From: Ahaetulla prasina
Lineage: Eukaryota > Chordata > Lepidosauria > Squamata > Colubridae
NCBI RefSeq assembly: GCF_028640845.1
Contig: NC_080542.1
Coordinates: 133,613,080-133,677,079, forward strand
Length of the DNA: 64,000 nt
Direction of reading: 5' to 3'
Position numbers and translations under genes: made by a program. The stretch's first letter is position 1; each line of letters starts with the position of its first letter. The notes under the pieces were generated by a model. That model saw only the letters and a list, made by a program, of their open reading frames with translations, was not told where the DNA came from and did not search any database. This document shows, piece after piece, positions 33,118 through 44,999 of this stretch.

Positions 33118-33466
33118 AAGGTAAAGGTTTCCCTCACACATATGTGCTAGTCGTTCCCGACTCTAGGGGGCTGTGCTTCTCTCTGTTTCAAAGCTGAAGA
33201 GCCAGCACTGTCCAAAGACATCTCCGTGGTCATGTGGCTGGCATGACTCAATGCCAAAGGCCCATGGAACACTGTTACCTTCCCACCAAAGGCGGTCCCT
33301 ATTTTTCTACTTGCATTTTTTCTGTGCTTTCGAACTGCTAGGTTGGCAGAAGCTGGGACAAGTAACGGGAGCTCACCCCATTACATGGCACTAGGGATTT
33401 GAACTGCTGAACTGCCAACCTTTCAATCGACAAGTTCAGCATCTTAGCCACTGAGCCATCGCATCC
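33118..33466 (-). mobile_element. Sauria-type SINE with 12-bp TSD, minus orientation
   Basis: Flanked by CTTCCATCATTA on both sides (33106-33117 and 33467-33478). The tRNA-like head on the minus strand has A-box-like GGCTCAGTGGCTAAGATGC and B-box-like sequence near 33395-33425. The tail resembles BovB-mobilised SINEs. Confidence 0.92.
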
Positions 33467-33794
33467 CTTCCATCATTAGAACCAGTAGCCTAGCAGAAGA
33501 GTTAGGCGCAAATAGTACTATAGCATTCTTCCAGGAATTTGAGAGGCAGAGTTGGCAGAGGGGATGAAATATATCAACCATTCACTCATATCAATGTGTC
33601 AGAAAATGAATCGGCCAACCCTCATTCAAGTTTTCCTTTTCCCTATCTGGAAGCAAAGTGGAAAGAAAGTTAAGATTTTGCAAAGTCAGAAGATGCCAGA
33701 AATATCTGAATCATCACTGAATCTATCCAAAGATATTCAAAGGCCCGACTGAATTGATAGAGTTGAATAGAGAATAAATTGAATAGACCTGGTT

Positions 33795-34010
33795 CAGGCA
33801 TAGTGATTAAGGTGCTAGTTTAAAAACCAAGTGACTGGGAGCTCTAGTCCCAATTTAGGCACAAAAGCCGGTTGGATGACTTTAGGCTTGTCACTCTCTG
33901 ACAGAGAGTTGTTGTTGTAGGGAAAATAGGAGGAAGGAGTATTTAACTCTATTTGGCACCTTATTTATAAAAACAATGAAGGTAAAAACCAAATAACTAA
34001 AATTAATAAA
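33795..34010 (+). mobile_element. tRNA-derived SINE, second family
   Basis: Contains GTGATTAAGGTGCTAG (A-box-like), GGGAGCTCTAGTCCC and GCCGGTTGGATGACTTTAGG, with a tail carrying TTGTTGTTGTAGGGAAAATAGG and TTATTTATAAAAACAATG. The reverse complement of its tail is seen at 60400-60610 and 61285-61345. Confidence 0.65.
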
Positions 34011-34366
34011 TAGATGCCTCAGATAAATTGAGAGGGATTACTGAAGGAAATACCTTTGGAATCCCATTCAAGATAATATTTCTTCCAGATGCCTTGGAAA
34101 ATGTTGTGGCTATCTTAAGATTCACAACAACTTTAATGTGAAATCAGCTCAACAAAATTTGTCTGGATTTTATGCCAGCCTTCCTTTCAGAGCTCATGTG
34201 TGAAATGTGGGGATGAAATCTTTGAATAAATAAATAGAGGAAATGGTTACCTATGAGCATTAGAAACTGTTCTTCCTGCTCTGTCTAAGGGTAGGTGAAC
34301 AGATGGGTTTTCTTCCTCTACCTTATGATGGCTTTGGAATAAAATTGGTTGCTGCTACCAATATCT

Positions 34367-37300
34367 TTCATGGATTACTGCCTTGTCGTGGCGAAGGGGC
34401 TTGCGTAGCTCAATGAAGCTATGAGCTAAGCCGTGCAGGGACACCCAAGACGGACAGGTCATAGCAGAGAGTTCTGACAAAGCATAATCCACTGGAGAAG
34501 GAAATGGCAACCCACTCCAGTATCTTTGCCATGAAAACTCCATGGACAGTACAAAAAGGAAAAAAGAAATGACGCCGGAAGATGAGCCCCTCAGGTTGGA
34601 AGGTGTTCAATATGCTACTGGGGAAGAGCGGAGGGCTAGTACTAGTAGCGCCAGAAAGAATGAAGCGACTGGGCCAAAGCCAAAAGGACGCTCAGCTGTG
34701 GATGTATCTGGTGGTGAAAGGAAAGTCCAATGCTGTAAACATTTTTTCTCCATAGGAACCTGGAATGTAAGATCCATGAATCAAGGCAAGCTGGATGTGG
34801 TCAAACAAGAGATGACAAGACTGAACATCAACATCTTAGGAATCAGCGAACTAAAGTGGACAGGAATGGGTGAATTTAATTCAGATGACCATCAGGTATA
34901 CTACTGTGGGCAAGAATCCCTCAGAAGAAATAGAGTGGCCTTCATAATCAATAAAAGAGTAGGAAAAGCAATACTGGGATACAATCCCCAAAATGACAGA
35001 ATGATCTCAGTTCGAATCCAAGGCAAACCATTCAATATCACAGTAGTCCAGGTCTATGCCCCAACCACTGGTGCTGAAGAAGATGAAATTGACCAGTTCT
35101 ATGAAGCCCTACAGCACCTGATAGAATTAACACCAAAAAATGATGTCCTTATCATCATGGGAGATTGGAATGCTAAAGTAGGAAGCCAAAAGATAACTGG
35201 AATAACAGGCAAGTTTGGCCTTGGAGTACAAAATAAAGCAGGGCACAGGCTGATAGAATTCTGTCAAGACAATAGCAAACACTCTTTTCCAACAACCTAA
35301 GAGACGACTCTACACATGGACATCACCAGATGGTCAACACAGATCTCAGATTGACTATGTGCTCTGCAGCCAAAGATGGAGAAGCTCTATACAGTCAGTA
35401 AAAACAAGACCAGGAGCTGACTGTGGCTCAGATCATGAGCTTCTTCTTGCAAAATTTAGGCTTAAATTGAAGAAAGTAGGGAAAAGCAATAGGCCACTCA
35501 GGTATGAACTAAATCATATCCCTGATGAATATACAGTAGAGGTGACAAATAGATTTAAAGAATTAGATCTGATAGACAGAGTGCCTGATGAACTATGGTT
35601 GGAGGTTCGCAACATTGTACAAGAGGTAGCAACAAAAACCATTCCAAAGAAAAATAAATGCAAGAAAGCAAAATGGCTGTCTGAGGAAGCTCTGCAAATA
35701 GCTGAGGAAAGAAGGGAAGCGAAAGGCAAGGAAGAAAGAGAAAGATACACCCAGTTGAATGCAGAATTCCAGAGAATAGCTAGAAGAGATAAGAATGCAT
35801 TCTTAAATGAACAGTGCAAAGAAATAGAAGAAAACAATAGAATAGGGAGGACCAGAGATCTATTCAAGAAAATTGGAGATATGAAGGGAACATTTCATGC
35901 AAAGATGGGCATGATAAAGGACCAAAATGGCAGGGACCTAACAGAGGCAGAAGAGATTAAGAAGAGGTGGCAAAATTACACAGAAGAACTATACAAGAAT
36001 GAGCTTAACATCCCTGATAACCACGATGGGGTGGTCACTAACCTTGAGCCAGACATCCTAGAATGTGAAGTCAAATGGGCCTTAGGAAATCTGAGCAACA
36101 ACAAAGCTAGTGGAGGAGACAGTATTCCAGCTGAGCTATTCAAAATCTTAAAAGACGCAGTAAAAGTGCTACACCCAATTTGCCAGCAAATTTGGAAAAC
36201 TCAACAATGGCCACAGGATTGGAAAAGGTCAGTTTACATTCCAATTCCAAAGAAAGGCAATGCCAAAGAATGTTCAAACTATCGCACCATTGCACTCATT
36301 TCACATGCTAGTAAGGTTATGCTTAAAATCCTACAAGCTAGGCTCCAGCAGTATGTGGATCGAGAACTACCAGAAGTACAGGCAGGATTTCGTAGAGGCA
36401 GAGGAACTAGAGATCAAATTGCCAACATACGCTGGATCATGGAGAAAGCTAGGGAGTTTCAGAAAAAATCTACTTCTTCTTCATTGACTCTGCTAAAGCC
36501 TTTGATTGTGTGGATCACAACAAATTGTGGCAAGTTCTTAAAGAGATGGGAGTACCAGACCATCTTATTTGTCTCTTGAGAAACCTGTATGCGGGTCAAG
36601 AAGCCACAGTGAGAACTGGACACGGAACCACTGATTGGTTCAAAATTGGGAAAGGAGTCCGGCAAGGCTGTATACTATCACCCTGCCTATTTAACTTATA
36701 TGCAGAACACATCATGAGAAAGGCGGGGCTAGATGAATCAAAAATTGGAATTAAGATTGCCGGAAGAAATATCAACAACCTCAGATATGCAGATGATACC
36801 ACTCTAATGGCAGAAAGTGAAGCGGAACTAAAGAGTCTCTTGATGCGGGTGAAGGAGGAGAGTGCAAAAGTTGGCTTGAAACTCAACATTAAGAAAACTA
36901 AAATCATGGCATCCGTCCCTTTCAATTCCTGGCAGATAGATGGTGAAGAAATGGAGGTAGTGACAGATTTTATTTTCCTGGGCTCCAAGATTACCGCAGA
37001 TGGGGACTGCAGCCAAGAAATTAAAAGACACTTGCTCCTGGGGAGGAAAGCTATGGCAAATCTAGACAGCCTACTAAAAACCAGAGACATCACCCTGCCA
37101 ACAAAAGTGGTATAGTCAAGGCTATGGTTTTCCCAGTTGCAATGTATCGCTGTGAAGGTTGGACCATAAGAAAGGCTGAGCGCCAAAGAATTGAGGCCTT
37201 TGAACTCTGGTGCTGGAGAAGACTCCTGAGAGTCTTGGACTGCAAGGCAAACAAACAAGTCAGTTCTAGAGGAGATCAACCCTGACTGCTCTTTAGAAGG

Positions 37301-37555
37301 CCAGATCCTGAAGATGAAACCGAAATACTTTGGCCACCTAATGAGAAAGGAGGACTCACTGGAGAAGAGCCTAATGCTGGGAAAGATTGAGGGCAAAAGA
37401 AGAAGACAGAGAATGAGGTGGCTGGATGGAGTCACTGAAGCAGTAGGCATGAGTTTAAATGGACTCCAGAGGATGGTAGAGGACAGGAAGGCCTGGAGGA
37501 ATGTTGTCCATGGGGTCGCGATGGGTCAGACACGACTTCGCAACTAACAACAACA
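34367..37555 (+). mobile_element. BovB (RTE clade) LINE, near full length
   Basis: 3189 bp from TTCATGGATTACTGCCTTGT to the 3' terminus CACGACTTCGCAACTAAC plus an (AAC)n tail. A 10-bp duplication ACCAATATCT flanks it (34357-34366 and 37556-37565). Both ends are present, unusual for LINE copies. It lies sense to plus, antisense to PFKP, in intron 2. Confidence 0.95.
34542..37547 (+). pseudogene. BovB endonuclease-reverse transcriptase, frameshifted
   Basis: APE-type endonuclease in the first frame (34542-35300): IGTWNVRSMNQGKLDVV, ISELKWTGMGEF, IIMGDWNAKVG. A frame change near 35285 leads to 35359-36579, with SDHELLLAKF, the linker, then RT motifs ADLFK-like and YIPIPKKGNAKECSNYR, QAGFRRGRGTRDQI. 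A second shift at about 36470-36510 leads to 36510-37115, with GVRQGCILSPCLFNLY and the catalytic YADDTTLM. A stop near 37115 and another shift precede the C-terminal KYFGHLMRKEDSLEKS (37314-37547). At least three lesions, so inactive. The protein would nick DNA and reverse-transcribe its own and Sauria-SINE RNA. Confidence 0.93.
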
Positions 37556-37639
37556 ACCAATATCTACTTCCAGTGAAATTGTTATATGTGCCAGTGAGTT
37601 TGGGCTAAAGACACGAATACAGTCCAGAGTCATCAACAG

Positions 37640-37830
37640 AGCAAATGCAGTACTGTAGGCTGACTCTGTTCACTGCCAAAAGTTCAATCCTGACCGGCTC
37701 AAAGTTGACTTCCATCCTTCCGAGATTGGTAAAATGAAGGCCCAGATTGTTGGGGGAAATATGCTGGCTCTGTAAACTGCTTAGAGACTGCTGTAAAGCA
37801 CTATAAACCGGTATATAAGTCTAAGGGCCA
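37640..37830 (+). mobile_element. tRNA-derived SINE, third copy type
   Basis: Contains GCAGTACTGTAGGCTGACT, the B-box-like AAAGTTCAATCCTGACC, CCAGATTGTTGGGGGAAATA and the tail TATAAACCGGTATATAAGTC. The middle (CCCAGATTGTTGGGGG) is shared with 18505-18770. Confidence 0.75.
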
Positions 37831-38485
37831 TTGCTAAGGGAAACCAGTTCAGGGAATTTGACAGTGAAGTCCAGTTGAGCTGGAAATCATAAAGGATAGG
37901 CTTTAAAATAGTAAACTCTGGAAGAGGAGCAATATGATGGGAGAAGCTGTACCTAGGTTAAAAACTGGTACCTCCAGGCAGGGCTTGAAAACACTCCTAC
38001 TTTAAAATTTGGAAAACTTGCTGCTTGTCAGTCTGGGTAACTTTGGGATAGAGATAATAAAGAACTGAGAAAGTAGAAAAGATTTCCGTATGCTCTTAAT
38101 GTTTTGGAGGAAAGTTTATACTTTTAAAAATGTTTTTAATAATTGATAACTAATGATTTTAGATGTTTATATTTTTGTTGGTGATGTATCACCCAGAGTC
38201 ACTTTGCCTGCGAGTTGGGCAGCTTTAGAAATTGGATGAACAAACAAAGAAACATCAAGTAATTAAATAAATAAATATATTGCTTTCTTTTCTTCTCTGT
38301 GCTCTATTCAATTTTCCTTTTTTTTTTTTACATTAATGTTAAACATCTGTGGGGGCTGCAGGTCAGATAGATAATAAGATTATTTCCCAGTTTATTCTCT
38401 TTTTTGCTACATTTTGAATGCTAGATTTTTCTCTCCAAGTTCTGGTAATTACCAGAGCTTCTGCAGAATAATAGTAGACACTAAC

Positions 38486-38559
38486 CTCATAGATAAAATA
38501 CACTTTCGCTTCAACATAGATCCCCATGCGCACCACTGCACGGACTGCGGCATTCATAC
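38486..38559 (-). CDS. PFKP: PFKP exon 2
   Basis: 74 bp: two bases completing Gly28 then 24 codons (29-52), acceptor TTCTTCCAG, donor GTTAGT. It reads MNAAVRAVVRMGIYVEAKV and then Y-F-I-Y-E. MNAAVR follows the first GGDAQG loop directly and is near-invariant in eukaryotic PFKs. The residue after I-Y-V is Glu (GAA), where PFKP, PFKM-like and PFKL sequences I know have Gly or a small residue. Phase and length match the vertebrate exon. Confidence 0.96.
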
Positions 38560-39115
38560 CTGGAAGAAAAGAACATGGAAAGGCAGAGTTATCATACAGT
38601 ATCACCTGGAAATGTATGTGACAGTACATTAAAACTATAACCATCCCATAATCAAACTAATTAAATAAATAAATAATATCAATATTTAATCAATTTAATT
38701 ATTAATTATCAATTAAGTATTATCAACTTAAAAAGAATAAATAATTACTTAAAGGTAATAAACACGCCGCCCTTCAAAACCCATTACCAATCTAACATAA
38801 AAGTCCAGTTCAAAAGTGCCAGAAAAATTACAACATCTAAATAATTGTCAGTCCAGATAGTTCGGTAGACGAGGCTTTGGATTACCTAATTGGGAATTGG
38901 GAATTACCTAATTGGGAATTAGGTAATTGGAAATTGTATTACCAGGCAGCGGTATTAACATGGATGAAAGAATGGATTGCATTGAGACGTACAAGGCTAT
39001 TGATTCTGGAGGGTCACGACTTGCAATCCGGTTGGCGTGCCTTCTTGTGGCATCGGAAAAGTAAAATACATGGTTACTTTCAAAGACATTACATACAGAA
39101 TGCAGTATTGAATGG
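38560..39115. other. Start of intron 1 side, AT-rich
   Basis: Contains ATTAATTATCAATTAA-type AT-rich sequence (38650-38760) and a 12-bp inverted repeat, AATTACCTAATT/AATTAGGTAATT, with a 3-base loop at 38902-38928. No gene. Confidence 0.55.
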
Positions 39116-39123
39116 GAGAAAAT

Positions 39124-39440
39124 CAGAGGTGAAATCCAGCAGGTTCTGACAAGTTCTGGAGAAATGGCAGTGGAAATTTTGAGCAGTTCGGAGAACCGGC
39201 AGTAGATATTTTGAGTAGTTCGGAGAACTGGCAAATACCACCTATGGTTGGCCCCAGAGTGAGGTAGGAATGGAGATTTTGCAATATCCTTCCCCCAGGA
39301 GTGGGGAGAGAATGGGGATTTTGCAGTATCCTGCCCATGGAGTGAGGTGGGAATGGACATTTTGCAGTATCCTTTCCCTGCCACTCCCACCAAGCCACAC
39401 CCACAGAACCGGTAGTAAAAAAAAATGGATTTCACCACTG
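39124..39440. mobile_element. hAT-type MITE (317 bp), perfect 8-bp TSD
   Basis: Starts CAGAGGTGAAATCCAGC and ends ATGGATTTCACCACTG. GAGAAAAT flanks it exactly (39116-39123 and 39441-39448). The interior repeats a GATTTTGCAGTATCC unit about three times. Confidence 0.95.
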
Positions 39441-39448
39441 GAGAAAAT

Positions 39449-41129
39449 TAGAGAAGAACATTATTCAAGGATACCGGTTTGGCTTTCAACAAGCACTGAT
39501 CCCCCCAAACGTCATTTTTGCATGGGAAATATTGTTAGATATAAAGATATTTTGAATGAAAAGGGGGAACTTTAAACAAGAACTGAGTGATCAAGGGATC
39601 AACATGGCATGATATTCACAAGTGCAGATACATTCTAGATATAAGAAAGAGGCTAAATTATATGGTTTCAAATAGTCCAGTATGAGCAAATGGATATTTA
39701 AAAATCTGCTTCAAATCACTATTCACCCATCCATTTATTCACCAAAGCTATTTCTTGTCTTAGGCTTGATTTATTCAGTTGTATGTATTGCTATACAGGT
39801 AGCCCTCAACTTATTACTGTAATGGAGCTTGTTTATTATGGGCACAGAGATCATATCTCAGTTGAGACCTATACTTTATCCATTTCTATGGGAAGGTGTT
39901 CCTGGTTTTTAACGTTTTTGGGTTGAATACCGAAAAAGGTGTATACAGAAGACAACACAGTATAATCACAATTAATTAAAATTTATTACTGAAATCCCAA
40001 TGTTGACTGTTTCTGAGAGATTCTTCCCAGACTACCTACCCACCCACCGTGAACTAAAGTAGAACAAGGACATTCCATGGAATCAACTCACTTTGAGGAA
40101 ACTCTATGATCCTTCTCTCTCCTCATTCTCATGATGTTGCTTAGCTTAAATACCAGCAAGGGAAGGTTACATATTAGTGAGGATTAGCTATTTTGGTAAG
40201 TGTCTGGTAGGCATTGGGCACCTAGTTAAGACAAAATTAGGAAATAATTATCTAACAGTGCTTAGAGCAGGGGGTTTGTTTCCTTGCAATTTAGGGGGAA
40301 CATAAATAGGAAGAGCTAGTTTATCTAAGCAGTCCCTCTTCCTAGTTAAATAAAAATTTAGGTCAATAAGAGGAAGGAAAGAATGTAGGGAATGTAAAAA
40401 GTCTCTAATGGGTGGAGAAACACTCTCAGGAAAATACAAGGACAGTAGGTGGATTTGAATCCGTTTATACATTAGGGGTTCTCAGTTGTCAAGCGTTGAT
40501 CATTTGTCTTAATAGACCCCTAATCTGCTTGCAGTAAGTAAAATACAATCCTCAGCTCTATTGTGCAATTCCCTGAAAAGTTCCTGAATTTGTGACACAA
40601 CAATCCACATTTAAAAAAAATGTTATGGATGTTTTCTAGTAGAAGTGAATAATTATTTTAAAAAAGAAGATACCTTTTTTAAAAAAATCATGCACTTTTT
40701 GTTCTTTAAGGTATTGTTAAGACTCGGCTGATTTAGGAGAAAACAGGTTTTTCACTGAATCTTGAAGGATTAAAAGAAATAATCAAGTGAGGGGCATTAT
40801 ATAAGATGCAAGATAACATTATGTGTTAATAATTCACTGGCATTAGGAATAATCAATCTGTATGTTCCCCGATAGATTGCATGAAAACTCCAACTCCATT
40901 TCAGAAGCCATGCGAGTTTTGCTCTGCTGTAATCCAGTAACAAATTGTCTATTTTCACTGGCACATTTCTTTGTCCACATTATTTTTAATTTATTTCTAA
41001 ACTTTTAACTGAAGACATAATTCAAACAAAACGATGTGGAAAGTCCAGTCCCCTTGTACAGGTGCACAGCTGATCTTTGATTTACAACTGGTTATCTAGT
41101 GGCCATTCAAAATTATGTAGATACCCCAA
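39449..41129. other. Intron 1 sequence with one degraded MITE
   Basis: A pogo-like MITE end starts at 39796 (TATA|CAGGTAGCCCTCAACTTAT); its other end, if any, is near 39960. The rest shows no exon or named repeat. Confidence 0.5.
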
Positions 41130-41220
41130 AGTTATGTAGGACAACTAACCAGTGGAACACCTTGCCTCCAGAAATCATGAGCACTCCATTACTGGATGTT
41201 TTTAAGAAGAGTCTCTAGAC

Positions 41221-41626
41221 CAGTGTTGGTGAACCTATGGCACGCTTGCTAGAAGCGGCACACAAAACTATCCCGTGACGAATGCGCAGCCTCGCCAACT
41301 CCTCTTTGCGTTCTTGTGCTCAAACGCATGCCAGTCAGCTGGCTGTCATGCACATGGTGCCAGCAGACCCCAGAAGAGTGGCAGTCCATTGCGCATGCGC
41401 GAGCTGGCACCCGGCCTTCCAGGTTGGCGTTGCGTGCATGCGCGATTGACCGCCATACTTCCGGGGTCACCGGCACAGTGCGCAATGGCCAGCTGTCCAG
41501 CCTGCGTTTGAGCATAGGAAAACAAAGAGAAGACAGCAAGGTTGTGCATTCGTTGGGGGACGGTTTCGCGTGCCACTTCCAGCACACAGGCTGGCATGCG
41601 AGAACGCCAAAGGTTCGCCAACACTG
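41221..41626. mobile_element. hAT-type MITE A (406 bp)
   Basis: Starts CAGTGTTGGTGAACCTATGG and ends AAGGTTCGCCAACACTG. Left flank CTCTAGAC (41213-41220), right flank CTCTAGCC (41627-41634). GC-rich interior with CATGCGCGA-type palindromes. Related to 61764-62192. Confidence 0.92.
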
Positions 41627-41634
41627 CTCTAGCC

Positions 41635-42091
41635 CAGGGATAGTCAACCTTTTTATACCTACCACACACTTTTGTATCTCTGTTAGTAGTAAAATTTTCT
41701 AACCGCCCACCGGTTCGGGGGGGGCGGGGAGATGCGCAAGCTATTCTGGGACGAGGCTCTTTTGTTTGCGGTCGCACTATAGCGCCATTTAGTTTCACTT
41801 ACGTAACGTGAACTAAACTTATGCGCGGGCATTACAAATAGTATATTTTCAGAAATTTAAATTGTCACGGGAAATTTTATGAAAACCTAATGTAAATGAT
41901 GCAAATGCAAATGCAAATTTTATGAAAACCTAATGCAAATGTTTTCAAATAATGCTACGAATTTTTTTTAAAAAGTCAATTAAATTAAAAAAAAAATGAA
42001 AGTGCTTCAGTATCAGACAAAACCCCTACCGCCCACCATGAAAGCTGGAACGCCCACTAGTGGGCGGTAGGGACCAGGTTGACTACCACTG
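41635..42091. mobile_element. hAT-type MITE B (457 bp), adjacent to A
   Basis: Starts CAGGGATAGTCAACCTTTTT and ends CAGGTTGACTACCACTG. Left flank CTCTAGCC (41627-41634), right flank TTCTAGAC (42092-42099). AT-rich centre with repeated ATGCAAAT. A different family from A. Confidence 0.88.
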
Positions 42092-42189
42092 TTCTAGACA
42101 GTCAATTATCTGGAATAGTATAGGTTTTCCTCCTTGAGCATGGGCCTGGACTAGAAGACCTCCAAGGTCCTTTCCGGTTCATTCATTCT

Positions 42190-43660
42190 ATTCTATCCCA
42201 AAGTTATGTAGGTACTGATGGCTGTCCTTCAACTGTCACATGACCACAATTTATGATGTTTTGCTGAAAAGCAGCATTTACTTCCAATTTTTGCCAAAAA
42301 TGCTCCACAGTGAAAAACAGATTCACTTACGGACCGCAGATTTGCTTAATGATCATGGTGATTCACTTAATGACTACTGTCAAAATGTTATAAAATTGGT
42401 CAGTCACGTGATGGTTCACTTTATAACCATCACTGCTTATGACCAAATGGGCAGACTGCATTATGAACCTAAGCAAAGGACTACCTTTATCACTGTGACA
42501 TTGCTATAACTTCTGCTAATATCAGAGACTTAATTTAAAAAAAAAAAGATGCTTCTCTCAAGAAGTTTTCTCATCACTGATTTATAATTTGCATTTGATT
42601 TAAACTGCCTGAAGGATGCCACATTCATGTTCCCTGGTGCAACTGAACAGCAGATGGTTTTGAATATGCATCCTTTTTTTTTCCAGATTATAAAACCAAA
42701 ATAAAGTCCTGAATTCGAAGATGGCTGTTCTTATTATCTTCCAACTAATTTCAACCTGTCCATATCAGCTGTTTGAATTATATCTCCTTTTTCAGGCAAA
42801 ATTCTTTCACTACCCAGCTTATGGTTCAATGTTCACTAGGCTAAAAAAAAATAAAAAAAATCACATTATCCAAAATTGCCATTATTGATTGAAAATGACT
42901 GCAAGGAAAAACCAGAGTGGCTCCTGGAAACCCTGCATGTTATTACTCCATTAAATGCATCCAAAAATGTATTGATTAGATGTGAAGAAAACAGCTTAGC
43001 AGCTTGAATAATAGATTCCATCTATTCCATCAAAAACAGCACTAAACATCCTTGTAGATAGGATAATCTCATAAATCACTAGTGCAGGTGTTTAATTTGC
43101 AACTCCCACATGGAATTCAAACGTGTGAGCAATGTTCTTGCTCTAATACGTTTGTCCTAGGATCTGGGGGTTTTTTTTTTAAAAAAGCAATGAAGTCTGT
43201 TCCCACTCAGTGGGGGGGGGGAGAAGAAATTGCTTGTTAGGGTTATGATGTTCTTTTTTTTAGTATTCTCACTGTACTTAATGAATATCTGCTATTGTTC
43301 TAGATTTGTGGTCTTGATTGCCTGTTCTAACCATCAATTAAAATGAGCATCTATCTTTGAGGTATCTTTATTTTCATGGTATTGCTCCCTGTCTCTGACT
43401 AATTTTGTTAAAGCTGCCCATTCTGTGCACTCACCTGCCCACCCAGCAGTAGATTCAAAGGTACATTTTCAGTCGGAAGGCAACAACATTCTGTGCATGC
43501 TGGCCACATAACCACAAAAACTTAGCTGGCCTCCTCAGCTAAGAAACTGAGATTAGCACCATCTCCCAGAGCTGGACATGACTGAAAGGGACATCTTTAT
43601 CTTTTGCAGGTCCAATTTTCTGAGTCATTCTGCAAGATGAATGTTCCTTGAATAACAAGG
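42190..43660. other. Degraded pogo-like MITE, then unannotated intron
   Basis: 42190-42490 carries decayed MITE phrases (CAGATTCACTTACGGACC, GGACTACCTTTAT). From about 42500 to 43660 nothing recognised. Confidence 0.5.
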
Positions 43661-43664
43661 CCCT

Positions 43665-44340
43665 ACATGCCTAGTCACCTCATTTGGATTACTGAATGCA
43701 TTCTACATGGGGCCACCTTTCAAGGGCATTTGCAAGATACAACTAGTCCAGATTGCAGCAGCGTGAACAGTTCTTGAGGCTTCCAAGATGGTACATGTAT
43801 CACCACTTTTATGTGAGCTCCACTGGCTACCAACCTGATTCCAGTCCAATCCAAGATGTTGGTCATCATTTTATGGCATGGACCCAGGATATGTGTGGAA
43901 CTGTCTTGCCCCAATGAGATCAGCCCGCCTTACACTTTCTGTCAGAAAAGCCCTACTGCAGTCCCCATCAGCCAAGGCTGGTGGGGTCTAGAAGAAGAAT
44001 ATTTTCTGCCATGGCCTCCATTCTTTGGGACATCTTGCCCTGGGACATGAGATCTGTCCTCACCCTTCTGGCTTTTAAGAAGAGCCTTAAAAAAACCTGG
44101 CTAGGCCAATTGGTGTAGGGCCCTTAAGAAGATGCTGTAGACTAGAAGTGGTTGATGGCAATGACAGACATGACTGCTCCTCCGTTCTAAACTCGCCTTT
44201 TGTATTTAATGTTTTGTAATTTTTAGTTGGGTTTTTATAGTTACAATATAAAATGGATTTTATTTACAATATAGGTTTTATATTTATATTTTTATTATCT
44301 TGTAAGGCACCTAGCATTGCTCCAAATAGTGAGAGGACCA
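43665..44340 (+). mobile_element. Old L2 3' end
   Basis: Diverged L2 C-terminus: TTGGATTACTGAATGCATTC (cf. RLDYCNAL), TGAGCTCCACTGGCTACCA (cf. LHWLP), CTTTTAAGAAGAGCCTTAAA, ending in TGTAAGGCACCTAGCATTGC next to the microsatellite. Many substitutions and stops; ancient. Confidence 0.75.
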
Positions 44341-44353
44341 GTATATAAATTTA

Positions 44354-44520
44354 GGAAGGAAGGAAGGAAGGAAGGAAGGAAGGAAGGAAGGAAGGAAGGA
44401 AGGAAGGAGGGAGGGAGGGAGGGAGGGAGGGAGGGAGGGAAGGAAGGAAGGAAGGAAGGAAGGAAGGAAGGAAGGAAGGAAGGAAGGAAGGAAGGAAGGA
44501 AGGAAGGAAGGAAGGAAGGG
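44354..44520. repeat. (GGAA)n / (GGGA)n microsatellite, ~166 bp
   Basis: Uninterrupted GGAA units with a central GGGA block (44406-44440). Grown from the tail of the old L2. It gives the long spurious P-S-F-L frames on the minus strand. Confidence 0.97.
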
Positions 44521-44997
44521 CAAAATGGAAAGGCTTTCATGCAAGCCCTTGTCATACAGTAACTGAGACTGAATCTTTAATGCTGCTTAAATAGAGATAC
44601 GTTTGAGCCCTCATTCTTCCCAGTTTAAGGAGTTTAATCACAATGTTACATATGGAGAACTACTATACCTACAGTGAGTATCTATAGTGCCTTCTGATGG
44701 ACCAGAGTCCTCTGGTTTTCAACCTTGGCAACTTTAAAATGTGTGGACTCCAATTCTAAGAATTCAAGTTGCCACGGTTAAAAAAACACTGGATCAGATC
44801 AACTTACATCTATTCCTGCTCTTTTTGTCTTGTCTATTAGGAGATTCCTGAAAATCACAATTGGAGCAGAACTAATAGCCTTTGCTTATGAACTTTTCTC
44901 ACCATCTTCTTGAAAAACTCAAGTAGGATCTCCACTGAAGTACTATTATCTTAAAGTCTCACCCCATCAGTCTTTGCTATCAAGCATCTGATTACAC
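44521..44997. other. Intron 1 sequence
   Basis: A decayed short MITE (TTTTCAACCTTGGCAACTTT near 44716, related to 51060-51183) is the only recognised item. Confidence 0.5.
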
Positions 44998-44999
44998 TA

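Larger units (their letters stand above)
41130..42185 (+). mobile_element. CR1 3'-end fragment split by two hAT elements
   Basis: Left part (GGACAACTAACCAGTGGAAC ... GTCTCTAGAC) ends at 41220. Reading resumes at 42092 (TTCTAGACAGTCAATTATCT) and ends near 42185 with GGTCCTTTCCGGTTCATTCA. The interruption is the tandem hAT pair 41221-42091. Confidence 0.8.

Noticed and set aside
44295..44562. Long low-complexity frames (P-S-F-L or K-E-G-R repeats)
   Set aside because: They are translations of the GGAA microsatellite.
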